Origin: DAIPKP01 sp964545875
GTDB taxonomy: Bacteria > Synergistota > Synergistia > Synergistales > Aminiphilaceae
Length of the DNA: 64,000 nt
Reading direction: 5' to 3'
NCBI GenBank assembly: GCA_964545875.1
Contig: CAZJHH010000003.1
Location: 248,001 to 312,000 of the forward strand
The notes under the pieces were generated by a model that searched no databases, was not told where the DNA came from, and saw nothing but the letters and a program-made list of their open reading frames with translations. The translations under genes and the position numbers were made by a program. Shown piece by piece: positions 16,018 to 25,600 of the stretch. The stretch's first letter is position 1, and each line of letters starts with the position of its first letter.

Positions 16018-19000
16018 ATGAAGAGCCTTTGGTTTTTTCGCCCCTTTGCCGGTCCTCTTCCCCCTCTTCGGAGGGCCGTGCTTGGCGGGATACGTCTCCT
16101 TCTCCTTCTGGGGCTCTCCCTGGGCCTCCCCCTCTCCGTTTCGGGGGAGGAAAAGCCCTTCGAGACTTTTCGGAAAGGGCTTCTCCGGGAGCTTTCGGAA
16201 GAGTTCGCCTCTCTGGAAGCCCTCTTCTGGCGGGGAGAGTACGGGGAGGTTCTCGAAAGGGCCCCCGGCCTGCCTCTTCGTGTTGCGGGGTCTTCCCCGG
16301 CCCTCGCTCTCGCCCGGGGATATCGAAGCCTTCTCGAATCTCAGGTGGCATCCCGGCGGGGTTTTGACGAAGAGGCCCTTGGAAAGGCCCTGGAGGCCCG
16401 GAGCTTCTTCAAAAAAACCGCCTCTTCCGACGAGGAACTTCTCGCTCTGGAGGTCATTCTGCGAAGCCTCCACGCCCTGGGGCTTGAGCACGAGCGCCGG
16501 GTTCTGGAGGAGGAGCTCGCCGCATCTTTCGAGGCCTTTCCCGGGGAGTACGCCGCCCCGCTGCTTCTCCTGCACCGGGGAATCCGGGCCTTCGAAGCCC
16601 GAAACTGCTCCGAGGCCCGGGAGCTCTGGAGAGCCTGCGCCGAGGAATCCCGCAATCTGGACAATCCGGAAATTCATGGCCTCGCCCTCAAACACGCCGC
16701 CCGGTGTGCCTGGCTGGAAGGTCGGGGGGCCTCCGCCCTGGAGGAGTACGCCGAAGCTCTGGAGTTCGCCCGGCACCGGGGCTCTCCCTGGCTGGAATGC
16801 GTGATCGCCCTGGAGTATGCCGAGGTGCTGGTACGTTTTCGGGGGGCCTATGCCGAGGCGGAAGCTCTTCTTCTGGATGCGCTGAACCATGCGGAGCGTC
16901 TGGAGCTTGGATCGCCCCTTCTCTGGATATGCAACAACCTGGGAGCCCTCTATCTGGATATCGGCAGTTTCTCCCGGGGAGAGGAAGTTCTCGAAAAGGC
17001 CCGAGTTCTGGAGCGGCGGCCGGGAATTCCCCGGGATGTGGGGCTTCTCGTCAACCTCGGATCCGCCGCCCTGGGGGTGGGGGATTTTCACAAAAGCCGG
17101 GAATACTGGCTCGAAGCCCGAAAGCTCGCCCTGGAAACAGGGGAGGAGGATGCCCTTCCGGGAATCGCCCTCAATGTGGGAATTCTCGCGGCAAAGCAGG
17201 GGGCCTATGCCGAGGCGGGAGATCTTTTTGCCGAGGCCCTGGCGGGATTTCACGCCCTGGGAGCGGAGCGGGATGCCGCGGGGGTTATGCTGCAGCTCGG
17301 AGGGCTTCTCATAACCCTGAGAGAACCCCGACAGGCCCGGGAGGCCCTGGGAGAGGCCAAGCGAGCCTACGCCTCCCTGAAAGATGCCTCGGGCTCCGCC
17401 TACGTGCAGCTCCAGGAGGGAAAACTCGCCCTTCTCGAAAAAAAATTTTCCCGGGGAAGCCGGATTTTTGAGGATCTCCTTCAAAGGGCGGCAACTCTGG
17501 GATCCCTGGAGCTTCAGCTCGGAGCTCTGGAAGGGCTCGGGCTCTCCCGCCTGGGGGAGCGAAACTTTCCGGAGGCTCTTCTGGCCCTGGAAAAAGGAGT
17601 GGCCCTCCTCGAGGAGGAGCGCCGGGGGTACGACTTCGTGGATCGCCGGGTAGCCTACCTGGATTACGCCGCCTCGCTGTACGAATTGCTTTTCGAAACC
17701 CGGCTGGATCTTCAGGATCTTCCCGGAGCCCTGGAAGTTCTGGAGCATCTCAAGGCCCGATCCTTTCTCGACCTCATGAACCCCCGGGAAATCACTCTCC
17801 ATCCCCGGGAGGAGATGCTTCTCCGGGCTCTGGAGGCCCTGGAAGTCGAAAGAGGGCTCCTGGAAAAACGGCGGGCCTATCTGCTGAAAAAAGAACTCTC
17901 TCCGGAAAACCCCGAGGCCGGCGGAAATGCCGAGATACAAGCCCTTGGAGAGGCTCTGGAGAGAAATCGGGAAAAGGCGGTGCTTCTCGAAAAAGAGCTT
18001 GCCGGGATCTCTCCCCAAATCGCCGCCCTGGCTCCCGGAGCTCCGAAAACCCCCGAAGAGATCCGGGAAAGCCTTCCGGAAAACTGCACCTTTCTTCATT
18101 ACTACTATTCCCCCCGCCGGGGTGGGGTTCTTCTGGTGCGCCGGGATTCTCTGCGCTGGATCCCTCTGGAAGGAACCTCGGAGAGCCTGAAAAACCGCAT
18201 TCTCTCGGTGATTCCCTTTCTTTCGGATGCCGACGCTCCCATACCCCGGGAGGAGCTTCGGGAGCTCCATGCGGTGCTCATGGGGCCCCTGGAGGAATTT
18301 CTGCCCCAGGGGGATGCGGTGGTGGTGATACCCCACGGCGCCCTGGGATATCTTCCTCTGGAAACCCTTCTCCGGGGGGATAGCTATCTGGTAGAGACGT
18401 ATACCCTTTCCTATGCTCCCTCGCTCTCCACATCCCTGGCCCTCCTCGAAGCCCGGAAAGGAACGGGAGCCTTTCCCCGGTCCGCTCTCTTTGCGGGCAA
18501 TCCCACCTACCCCGATCCTGCCCTTCCCCCGCTTCCCGCGGCGGAGGAGGAGGCCCGGCTTATGGGGCAATTTTTCCCCCGCTCCCTGGTGCTTACGGGA
18601 GGAAAGGCCACCGAAACCGCCATAAAGAGAGAAGCCCCCTTCTGGGAGCTTCTCCACTGGGCCACTCACGCCCGGGCGGATCCCGAGGCTTCCCTGAAGG
18701 GCGAAATTCTCTTCGCTCCCGATGAGAACAACGACGGATCTCTTCGGGCCTGGGAAATTTTCTCCATGACCTTTCAGGCGGAGTGCGTGATTCTGAGCGC
18801 CTGCGAAACCGGCCTGGGAAAGCTCAGCCCCCAGGAGGGGCTCCTCGGATTCGTGCGCTCCTTCGTGGCTGCGGGGGTTCCCTCTCTGGTGGCGAGTCTC
18901 TGGAGCGTGTACGATCTTTCCACCCGGGATTTCTTTCTCGCCTTTTATACCTACTGGAAAGGAGGCGCATCCAAGGCCGAAGCCCTGCAGAAGGCGAAAA

Positions 19001-19065
19001 TCCGCCTTCGCACAACCTACGAACACCCCGCCTTCTGGGCTCCCTTTATTCTCTACGGCTGGTAA
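16018..19065 (+). CDS. Exported TPR-CHAT domain protein (caspase-like protease candidate)
   Basis: 1015 residues. An N-terminal signal peptide (hydrophobic stretch about 22-38, ending near LSVSG) sends it across the membrane. Tetratricopeptide-like helical repeats occupy roughly residues 200-570 (for example ALEFARH, YAEAEALLLDAL and EREALGEAK-type helices). A coiled region follows and the C-terminal third is a CHAT domain, with the predicted catalytic pair H884 in HWATHA and C929 in SACETG, and the family signature SLWSVYD. CHAT domains are peptidases of the separase/caspase clan. It is flanked by two exported linker-rich proteins, which may be substrates or partners. The start ATG has only a weak GGAAAG site. 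Confidence 0.88.
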   Translation: MKSLWFFRPFAGPLPPLRRAVLGGIRLLLLLGLSLGLPLSVSGEEKPFETFRKGLLRELSEEFASLEALFWRGEYGEVLERAPGLPLRVAGSSPALALARGYRSLLESQVASRRGFDEEALGKALEARSFFKKTASSDEELLALEVILRSLHALGLEHERRVLEEELAASFEAFPGEYAAPLLLLHRGIRAFEARNCSEARELWRACAEESRNLDNPEIHGLALKHAARCAWLEGRGASALEEYAEALEFARHRGSPWLECVIALEYAEVLVRFRGAYAEAEALLLDALNHAERLELGSPLLWICNNLGALYLDIGSFSRGEEVLEKARVLERRPGIPRDVGLLVNLGSAALGVGDFHKSREYWLEARKLALETGEEDALPGIALNVGILAAKQGAYAEAGDLFAEALAGFHALGAERDAAGVMLQLGGLLITLREPRQAREALGEAKRAYASLKDASGSAYVQLQEGKLALLEKKFSRGSRIFEDLLQRAATLGSLELQLGALEGLGLSRLGERNFPEALLALEKGVALLEEERRGYDFVDRRVAYLDYAASLYELLFETRLDLQDLPGALEVLEHLKARSFLDLMNPREITLHPREEMLLRALEALEVERGLLEKRRAYLLKKELSPENPEAGGNAEIQALGEALERNREKAVLLEKELAGISPQIAALAPGAPKTPEEIRESLPENCTFLHYYYSPRRGGVLLVRRDSLRWIPLEGTSESLKNRILSVIPFLSDADAPIPREELRELHAVLMGPLEEFLPQGDAVVVIPHGALGYLPLETLLRGDSYLVETYTLSYAPSLSTSLALLEARKGTGAFPRSALFAGNPTYPDPALPPLPAAEEEARLMGQFFPRSLVLTGGKATETAIKREAPFWELLHWATHARADPEASLKGEILFAPDENNDGSLRAWEIFSMTFQAECVILSACETGLGKLSPQEGLLGFVRSFVAAGVPSLVASLWSVYDLSTRDFFLAFYTYWKGGASKAEALQKAKIRLRTTYEHPAFWAPFILYGW

Positions 19066-19156
19066 TGCGGGGCGCACGCGCTCCGGAGCGGCATATTCCG
19101 AAACTTGGACAGGCATGTGGATCTGCCTTTATTCTTGGCAATAGGAGGTGTGTATC

Positions 19157-20932
19157 ATGAAAAAGTGTGCGGTTTTGCTGGGAGGCATTCTTGTGATACT
19201 CTGGGGCATTCCTTCGCTCTCCGGAGCGGCGGTGCCTCTGGTGCCGGACTTTCCCGGCTGGGAGCGGGAAATCCCCGAGGGGGATCACCTGGCTCAGCTC
19301 AGCCTTCCCGGAGAGGACGGAAAAACCAAGGCGGCGTTCTTCCTCTCTCGTATGGAGTATCCCAACGAGGAGGAGGCCGGGGCCTTCGAGGAAACCCTCA
19401 AGGAAGCTCCTCTGGGAGAGGGAAACATTAAAATTCTGGATGTACAGCAGGATACCTTTCGAGATCGTTTGTGGATAGTCCATCATCTTCTCGGGGAAAT
19501 TCCCGGAGCGGAGGGAGAAGACCCCGAGGTTTTCGAGGTTCAGAAATTCTTTTCCCGGGAAGGAAAGGATATCTATTCCTTCGAGTTCATCTCCTACCCC
19601 AAGTACTTCGAGGAGCTTCGCCCCCACTTTGCCGAGTGCATGGCGCTGATCTCCTTCGAAGAGGAGGAAAAAGCCCCCGGAGCTCCCGCTCAGACGGTGT
19701 CGGAAATCCCCACCGCCTCGGAGGAGGATGACGAATTCGTGGGCAAGCTGACCTCTAAAAAACCTTCTTCCGAGGTGCCCAAAATGCCCGCTCAGGAGCC
19801 CTCTCCGGCTTCCCAGGCTCCTCTCGGTCTTCCCCCCCAGCCATCGGTTCAGGTTCCTCCGGTGCTCCCCGCCGCTCCCGCTCCGGGGCTTCCGGCGGCT
19901 TCCCCCGGAACGTCTTCCATTCTGCCGCCCGCTTCTCCCGCCGCTCCCGCTCCGGCCTCTCCCATGGTGCCCCAGGGCTTCGGTGCCGCAGTGCCCCCTC
20001 CGGCGGCTCCTTCCCGGCTTGATCTGGAGATCTCTCCCGGCCCCGAATGGACTCCCACCCCGCCTCTGGATCCCTCCATATCCCGGTACTATCTCCTCGC
20101 CCAGCAGGGAATCAACATGGCGGAGATGATGGTCTTCGAAGAGGATTTCGATGCTCCCACCACGCTGCAAAGCTATGCCCAGATCATCCTGAGCCAGGCT
20201 CCCCAGCTTTTCGCCGGCTACGGAGTGGGGCAGAACTGGGATACGGTCATCAACGGGGTTTCCATGAAGGTGCACGAGTTTTTCTTTAGTGCCCAGGGAA
20301 ATCCCAACCGCCTCATCGGCCGGGCCTACGTCTTTCTGGGAGGCCCCCAGCGGGGATACGTGGTGCTCTTCGATACCACCGACCAGAGCTATCCCTATCT
20401 GGCTCCGAAATTCGACGCGGTCATGCGGACCCTGAACCTTCTCTCCGGAACCCCCGCCCCCTCCCTGGGGCAGCCTTCCCAGCCCCTTCCCGGAACCGGA
20501 GGGCTTCCCTCCTTCGGAGCTTCTTCGGACCCCGGAACATATCAGGATCCCGCCAAGGGGCTCCGGGTACCTCTTCCCTCGGGGGCAAGGCTTACGGAAC
20601 AGCTCCCCCAGGGAGGACGCTACGCCCTGGCGGACGGAGTGGAGCTGGTGCTCCTCAACCTCGGCTCTTCCCAGGAGATGGAAAGCCTGGCGGCCCAGGT
20701 GGCCCAGGGAAAGACCTTTCAGGGAGAATCTCTCGTTCAGGCCCGGGGAACCTCGGGACAGGCGGGGCTCTACGCCTCGGTGCATCCTCAGACCTCGGTT
20801 CCCTACGCCACCCTGGTGGCCCGGTATCCCCAGGCATCCCTCCTGATGATCCTCACCCTTCCCCGGGAAAACTATCAGAGAGCGGGAGTCTGGATGCTTC
20901 CCTTCCTCGAATCCGTCTCTCTGGGAAGGTAG
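19157..20932 (+). CDS. Exported multi-domain protein with Pro/Ala-rich linker, downstream of CHAT protease
   Basis: 591 residues from the ATG at 19157, which has AATAGGAGG upstream. Signal peptide about 1-24 (ILVILWGIPSLSGA). A first globular domain follows (about 25-165), then a 130-residue Pro/Ala/Ser linker (about 170-305), a second domain (about 306-440), a shorter linker and a third (about 460-591). All three share a pattern of beta strands with ISF, YPxYFEELRPHF and DPAKGLRVPLPSG motifs, like DcrB/PsbP-fold proteins; this is inference. It is 91 bases after the CHAT gene and mirrors the layout of the protein at 14991. No enzyme motif was seen. Confidence 0.72.
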   Translation: MKKCAVLLGGILVILWGIPSLSGAAVPLVPDFPGWEREIPEGDHLAQLSLPGEDGKTKAAFFLSRMEYPNEEEAGAFEETLKEAPLGEGNIKILDVQQDTFRDRLWIVHHLLGEIPGAEGEDPEVFEVQKFFSREGKDIYSFEFISYPKYFEELRPHFAECMALISFEEEEKAPGAPAQTVSEIPTASEEDDEFVGKLTSKKPSSEVPKMPAQEPSPASQAPLGLPPQPSVQVPPVLPAAPAPGLPAASPGTSSILPPASPAAPAPASPMVPQGFGAAVPPPAAPSRLDLEISPGPEWTPTPPLDPSISRYYLLAQQGINMAEMMVFEEDFDAPTTLQSYAQIILSQAPQLFAGYGVGQNWDTVINGVSMKVHEFFFSAQGNPNRLIGRAYVFLGGPQRGYVVLFDTTDQSYPYLAPKFDAVMRTLNLLSGTPAPSLGQPSQPLPGTGGLPSFGASSDPGTYQDPAKGLRVPLPSGARLTEQLPQGGRYALADGVELVLLNLGSSQEMESLAAQVAQGKTFQGESLVQARGTSGQAGLYASVHPQTSVPYATLVARYPQASLLMILTLPRENYQRAGVWMLPFLESVSLGR

Positions 20933-21053
20933 CCCATAGGGAAAGGCGGGGCGCTCCGGCCCCGTGTCGCCGCGATACTTCGAAGTGCCGGTCCGGAGCC
21001 CTCCGCCGCGAGGCCCAAGGGAACTCTCCGTTAGAAAAGGTTCCAAACTCCAT

Positions 21054-21098
21054 GAGGGGCGGGTTTGCGTTTCTTGCGCACCACGCCCCTCTCGTTTT
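21054..21098 (+). terminator. Possible terminator
   Basis: GAGGGGCG pairs with CGCCCCTC across a 22-base loop and is followed by TCGTTTT. It would end the 19157-20932 transcript. The TATAAT of the next gene overlaps its tail (21103-21108). Confidence 0.4.
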
Positions 21099-21173
21099 GT
21101 ACTATAATGGAGAGGATGTTCCGTACATAAAACGTACCTAGCCATACGATAGCCATAAGGAGGAAGAACATCT

Positions 21174-21611
21174 ATGCAGTCCATGAACAACCGCAGACGT
21201 AAAGGCTTTACCCTGGTGGAAATCATGGTGGTGGTGGTCATCATCGGCCTTCTCGCCGCCCTCGTCATGCCCCGCATCATGGGGCAGAGCGACCAGGCTC
21301 GGCGTACCGCCGCATCCGTGCAGATCCGGGAGCTGGAACAGACTTTGGATCTCTACTACCTGGATAACGGCTTCTATCCCACCACGGAGCAGGGCATCGA
21401 GGCGCTTCTCAAAAAACCCGACACCGCTCCGGAGCCCACCAACTACCGTGCCGGGGGCTATCTCCGGAAAATGCCCGTGGATCCCTGGGGGCGCCCCTAC
21501 GAATACCGCTGCCCCGGCGAACACGGAGACTTCGACCTCTTCTCCTTCGGCCCCGACGGCCGCGAAAGCGGAGAGGGCAAAAACGCGGATATCGTGAACT
21601 GGCAGGAGTAG
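21174..21611 (+). CDS. gspG: Type II secretion system major pseudopilin GspG-like
   Basis: 145 residues. The class III signal RRKGFTLVE puts prepilin peptidase cleavage between G11 and F12, followed by the hydrophobic alpha helix (EIMVVVVIIGLLAALVMPRI) that packs the pseudopilus core. The GspG domain is recognised from LDLYYLDNGFYPTTEQGI, GGYLRKMPVDPWGRPYEY and the calcium-site end FGPDGRESG. AAGGAGGAAG precedes the start. TATAAT is at 21103-21108 without a good -35. A second pseudopilin follows, but no ATPase, platform or secretin gene is in the window, so this pair is separated from the rest of any secretion apparatus. Confidence 0.93.
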   Translation: MQSMNNRRRKGFTLVEIMVVVVIIGLLAALVMPRIMGQSDQARRTAASVQIRELEQTLDLYYLDNGFYPTTEQGIEALLKKPDTAPEPTNYRAGGYLRKMPVDPWGRPYEYRCPGEHGDFDLFSFGPDGRESGEGKNADIVNWQE

Positions 21612-21615
21612 GGCC

Positions 21616-22029
21616 CTGAAAAGGCTTTTCCCCCGCCGGGGGTTTACCTTGGTGGAGCTCGTTCTCGTGGTGGCCCTTCTGGGGCTTCTCGCCACCCTGG
21701 GAATCTCCCGGATGCAGTTCTTTACCCCCCCTCCCGAGGGGGCTCTGCAGAAAGCTCTGCTCCATGCCCAGGGGGAGGCCCGGAAAACTCTTTGCCCCCA
21801 CCGCATCCGGGCAGAGGAGGGAGCCCTGGTGCTGGAGAGCTCCACGGGCCTGCTCTGGGAGCCCCGGAGCTTTCCCTGGAAAATCCCCCGCCCCTGGGCC
21901 CTGAAAGAAACTGCCTGCTACGCCTACCCCGACGGCAGCTTTTCTCCGGCGATTTTCGTCTTCGGGGAGGAGAGCGCCGTGGTTACCTTCTTCGTGGCCG
22001 TCACCGGCCAGGTGGTGACGGGAAACTGA
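21616..22029 (+). CDS. gspH: GspH/FimT-type minor pseudopilin with unusual CTG start
   Basis: 137 residues if read from CTG at 21616. The in-frame TTG at 21649 would remove the prepilin peptidase site, whereas the CTG start gives KRLFPRRGFTLVELVLVV, a complete class III signal (cleavage G9/F10). An in-frame TGA lies eight codons upstream, and no ATG, GTG or TTG falls between it and the signal, so CTG is the only candidate. GGCAGGAG sits about 9 bases before it, inside the end of gspG. The remaining domain is consistent with GspH, including a C-terminal FVAVTGQVVTG. It should follow gspG translation closely, 4 bases after its stop. Confidence 0.75.
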   Translation: MKRLFPRRGFTLVELVLVVALLGLLATLGISRMQFFTPPPEGALQKALLHAQGEARKTLCPHRIRAEEGALVLESSTGLLWEPRSFPWKIPRPWALKETACYAYPDGSFSPAIFVFGEESAVVTFFVAVTGQVVTGN

Positions 22030-22100
22030 AGAAAAATCGGGTCGGAAATGAGTTTCCGGGGGCGGGCCTTGGTGTCCGTCCCTGGCCGTTTCCTCGGTCA

Positions 22101-22128
22101 TTGACACCCCGGCATGATGCCGTACAAT
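22101..22128 (+). promoter_or_regulatory. Strong promoter upstream of a small ORF
   Basis: TTGACA (22101-22106), a 16-base spacer and TACAAT (22123-22128): one of the best consensus matches in the window. A GGAGG site and ATG follow 34 bases later. Confidence 0.65.
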
Positions 22129-22161
22129 AAACCCAAAGGCCATCTTTACGGAGGAAATCTC

Positions 22162-22278
22162 ATGCCCGCACCCCGAACCATCCGTTTCGACAACTCTCCG
22201 ATGCAAAAACTTTTTCATGAGATCCTTCGTTTTCATGCTCCATGCGGTGCTTCCGGAAATGCTGCCGCCTCCGCATAG
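22162..22278 (+). CDS. Small ORF, 38 residues, unknown
   Basis: ATG at 22162 with ACGGAGGAAATCTC directly upstream, and a near-consensus promoter before it. The product (MPAPRTIRFDNSPMQKLF at its start) has no membrane segment and no family I recognise; it is basic and ends in an Ala/Ser tail. No terminator was seen in the 200 bases that follow. It is either a real small protein or part of a leader. Its placement before the SYNERG-CTERM gene may be coincidental. Confidence 0.4.
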   Translation: MPAPRTIRFDNSPMQKLFHEILRFHAPCGASGNAAASA

Positions 22279-22657
22279 AAAAGGCCGCAATGCTTTTTGT
22301 ATCGTCCTTCCGGAATAGGGCGAATTTTCTGAAATGCCGCCTTGGGAATGCCTCGGGGGCTTTCGGAAAGAGCAAAACAAGGGTAAAACGAAAAATTTTC
22401 GAAAAAGATTTTTCCTGGGGGGAGCGAAAAAAGAGGGTTTTCCGGAAAAACTCGTGGGAAATCCGCACTAAAAGGGGTTGATCCCCCCTATCCAAAGGGG
22501 TATAATCCTTTCCGAGTGGTGTTATGATGAAAATGTGGAAAAATGGGCTTATGAAATAAGGAACTATTCTGGGGGGGTGGTGTGTGACGTAGGGCAACTT
22601 TTCGCGGCTATGGTGTCTTTGTAGATTATTTTATGTTTGGAAGGAGTGGTGGTAAGC
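22279..22657 (+). other. Intergenic region before the SYNERG-CTERM gene
   Basis: About 380 bases. Apart from the promoter at 22478-22506 and the ribosome-binding site before 22658, I see no gene or repeat. Confidence 0.5.
22478..22506 (+). promoter_or_regulatory. Promoter for the SYNERG-CTERM protein
   Basis: TTGATC and TATAAT 17 bases apart, followed by a leader of about 145 bases. The spacer contains a short inverted repeat, CCCC and GGGG. Confidence 0.75.
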
Positions 22658-25600
22658 GTGAATAAAAGAAAATTCCTTACGGGATTTCTTGTGGCGGCCT
22701 TAGTGTTCGTTGCATGTGTTGCTTTTGCAGCAGATGTGGAGCCGTATAACACGAAGAATCTTACTGATGCGGTAAAGTTTTTGAGCGGCCAGCTGAATGG
22801 TGAAAGTATCACCTACGCCGATAACTGGGTGGCCAGCGTCGATGCTGACGAAGTCTATGCCCGCCGTTTCGGATATGACGGCAACACCGGAGAAACAGTG
22901 ACGGATGCCACACAGTGGGAGATTCAGGGCGGAGTGTTGGGGGTCGACCTTAACGGAACCTTTACTGCCTTTGATCTCGCCTTTTTCCGTGGCGGCCAGG
23001 GCCTGAACGACAAGATCGTTGCTGTCAGTGCTGATTCGGATGCTGCGATGACTTTCGTGAAGGGGCTTGATAATTCCGGCTTCGAGTTCGACGCTCCGGA
23101 CGCCACCTTTATCGCCACGGGCGTTTCTACGGACGATCTCGGCACGATTATCTTCGCGCCTTGCTGCAAGAAGCTTGATTGGTGCTGCCTTGACGTAAAT
23201 GAGGATACCCTCTTTGTGGCAGAGACCTCCGCAGATCTCGGTCCTCTTAGTGCGGACAGCAGCCCGGACGTAATGGTTTATATCCCTTGCTACGAGGCTG
23301 AAAAGCGTTGGCAGATCACTCCTTACGACAAGCGCGTGCATTTCGAGGACATGGTGCTTGTGAATCCTGCGCAGCTCAAGGAAGTGGATCGGCATTCAAC
23401 GGACCTTTGCAAGATTAGTTATCTTGGCAATACTGTAGAGACGCTCTTCTCGAACCACTACCTCTATGTAGGCCCCTACGTGGTTGAGTCCGTTTTGGAC
23501 GATCCTCATTGGGCATACAATGAGGATGTCATTAGCGCCGACAAGCTTTACGAAAACTGGGTGCAGGTTGCTTCCAGCGATTTTCTCGCCGAGCGGGTGC
23601 TTAATTTCAGCCCCTACGGATTGCTTCCCAGAACCAACACTTCGGATTTCCACTGGCGTGCGATTGTAGAGACCTCGGTCGATATCGCGGTAGCTCAGAT
23701 TGCGGCGAACGAAGCTCAGGTTCTGGCGGAGGTCTGTGATGAGCCTGTGTGGACTAAGTTCAACCAGAAATACCCTGCAAGTCCTTCTAGCACCATCACC
23801 CCCGACGAGTGGCCCTCTTTCCTGCTTGCTAGCGACGATGTTCCCTCGAGCCTTGCTTTCCGTGCCCGGAGAATCGAAGATGGCGTTGAGAGCATCGGCA
23901 CTTTCGCCCAGTACTTCCTTTACGAAGACGACCTCTTGACCGATACGGCGGCGAAGCATACTCATACTGGCTGGCTCAGTTATCTTGAGAACGATCCCCA
24001 GTTTGCTCTTTCTCCGGGATTCGCTCAGTATCTGGCCGTGTTCCCCGAGTACGACGGATGTGTGTGGAATGACACCTTCGCTTCTCCCCAGCTTCCCGGC
24101 GACCTTGATGGCCAGGCTTCCCGGTATCACATGTTCTATCGGCTGAAAGACCGCTTTGGCGACTACGGTGATTTCTGCGAGTTTACGGAGATTACCTATC
24201 GCCGCTGGAACGAGCAGCCTGTTTGTGCGCAGATCTGCGAGGATGATCAGTTCTTCGACGATGACGAGTGCTGGATTTACACCCCCATGTCCGTGGATGC
24301 CGCAACGTGGGTCGAGGTCCAGGCAGCCGCTTCCGAGATCGATTGGGACGATGTCGATACCTTCGGATTGGCCAGTGAGGATTGCGACTATGTCTGTGGC
24401 GGAACTCTCGGCTGGTTCCATAACGAAGAGTCCAACAAAATCAAGGAGAAGCTCGCTGCAATCGGGGATCCCGGCGATGTTTGCCTTGAGACGGAATTCG
24501 GTCTGCAGTTGACGGATTTCAGAAACTGCAACCCCGCAGATGGTGTGCTTCCCATCAAGGTGGAATTCCTTTTGAGGAAGGATCAGGTTTGCTGCGATAC
24601 TGCGGAAATCGAAGATATCCTTGACCGTTTGGGAGCCCACAGGATCTGTGGTGAGAACAATCAGGATGTTTACGTAGATGACCGTGGTCGCGAATGGACC
24701 ATGGATCAGATTAACGAAATTGCTAACCTCGGCCCCGTGGATGCATTCTTGAGCAAGAGCGGGGTAGATCGGCTGCAGGTTCTCTTTATGGCTGAAGACG
24801 GTAGCCTTTTCAACCTCGTGGATCTTGCGGAAGAATACGCTTTCCCGTTTAACGGAGACCACGAGAAGGCAGACTTCCCCTGGCTTGGCGTGAAGAACTT
24901 CTTCCGTGTATGGCCTCAGACTCTGTCCGATAAAACACCTAAGCCTGTCCGCGAAATGCTTTCCGTGAAGGAAGCCTGGAGAAACAATGAACAGCTCGAA
25001 TTCTCCTTCTATGCGGTCTTTGTGGATGAAACTCCCGATGATGGGCAGTGGGTCAAGGCGAGCAACGGTTACTTCGTGATTTACACCGGAGAACCTAATG
25101 GCAGCGATAAGCTCCTTGATGCTCGGGTTGCGGTGGCTTGCGGCTACGGCGGCAGCCAGCCCACCCCCGAACCCAAGGATCCCGAGATCCTCAGCATCAC
25201 TTCGGATCCTCAGGGCACTGAGACGGATGCGGATTGTGCCAGCGACGACGAGCTTACCGAGGATAGCTTCAGCGATGCAGCCTGGACCGAAATCCTCAAG
25301 GCTCTCAACATTTCCGCCGATGACGAAGGCGACTATGAGTACACCGTAACCTGCAAGGATTGCGATGACTACGTGGTCAGCCTCGATGCGGGACTTTCCT
25401 TGGACGTGAAGGTAACCTACGAAGAGGGCGAGCCTGCCCCCGCCGCGGGAACCTACCGGAGCGTCTTCGTGAAGGACGTGGTGAACAGCCTTTACGACGT
25501 GCTGGCAGCCGAAGAACTTACCATTGCGGTGGAGAAGGATGTCCAGGGTGTTATCTACGAGGGCGGCGCTTATGATGCGGATGCCTCCGGAGATACCCTG

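Noticed and set aside
15892..19116. Very long minus-strand ORF opposite the CHAT gene
   Set aside because: It is a shadow caused by high GC; its translation is rich in Gly, Arg and Pro and has no domain, while the plus-strand frame has a signal peptide, TPRs and a CHAT active site.
21649..22029. TTG 21649 as the gspH start
   Set aside because: It would delete the conserved prepilin peptidase site RRGFTLVE.
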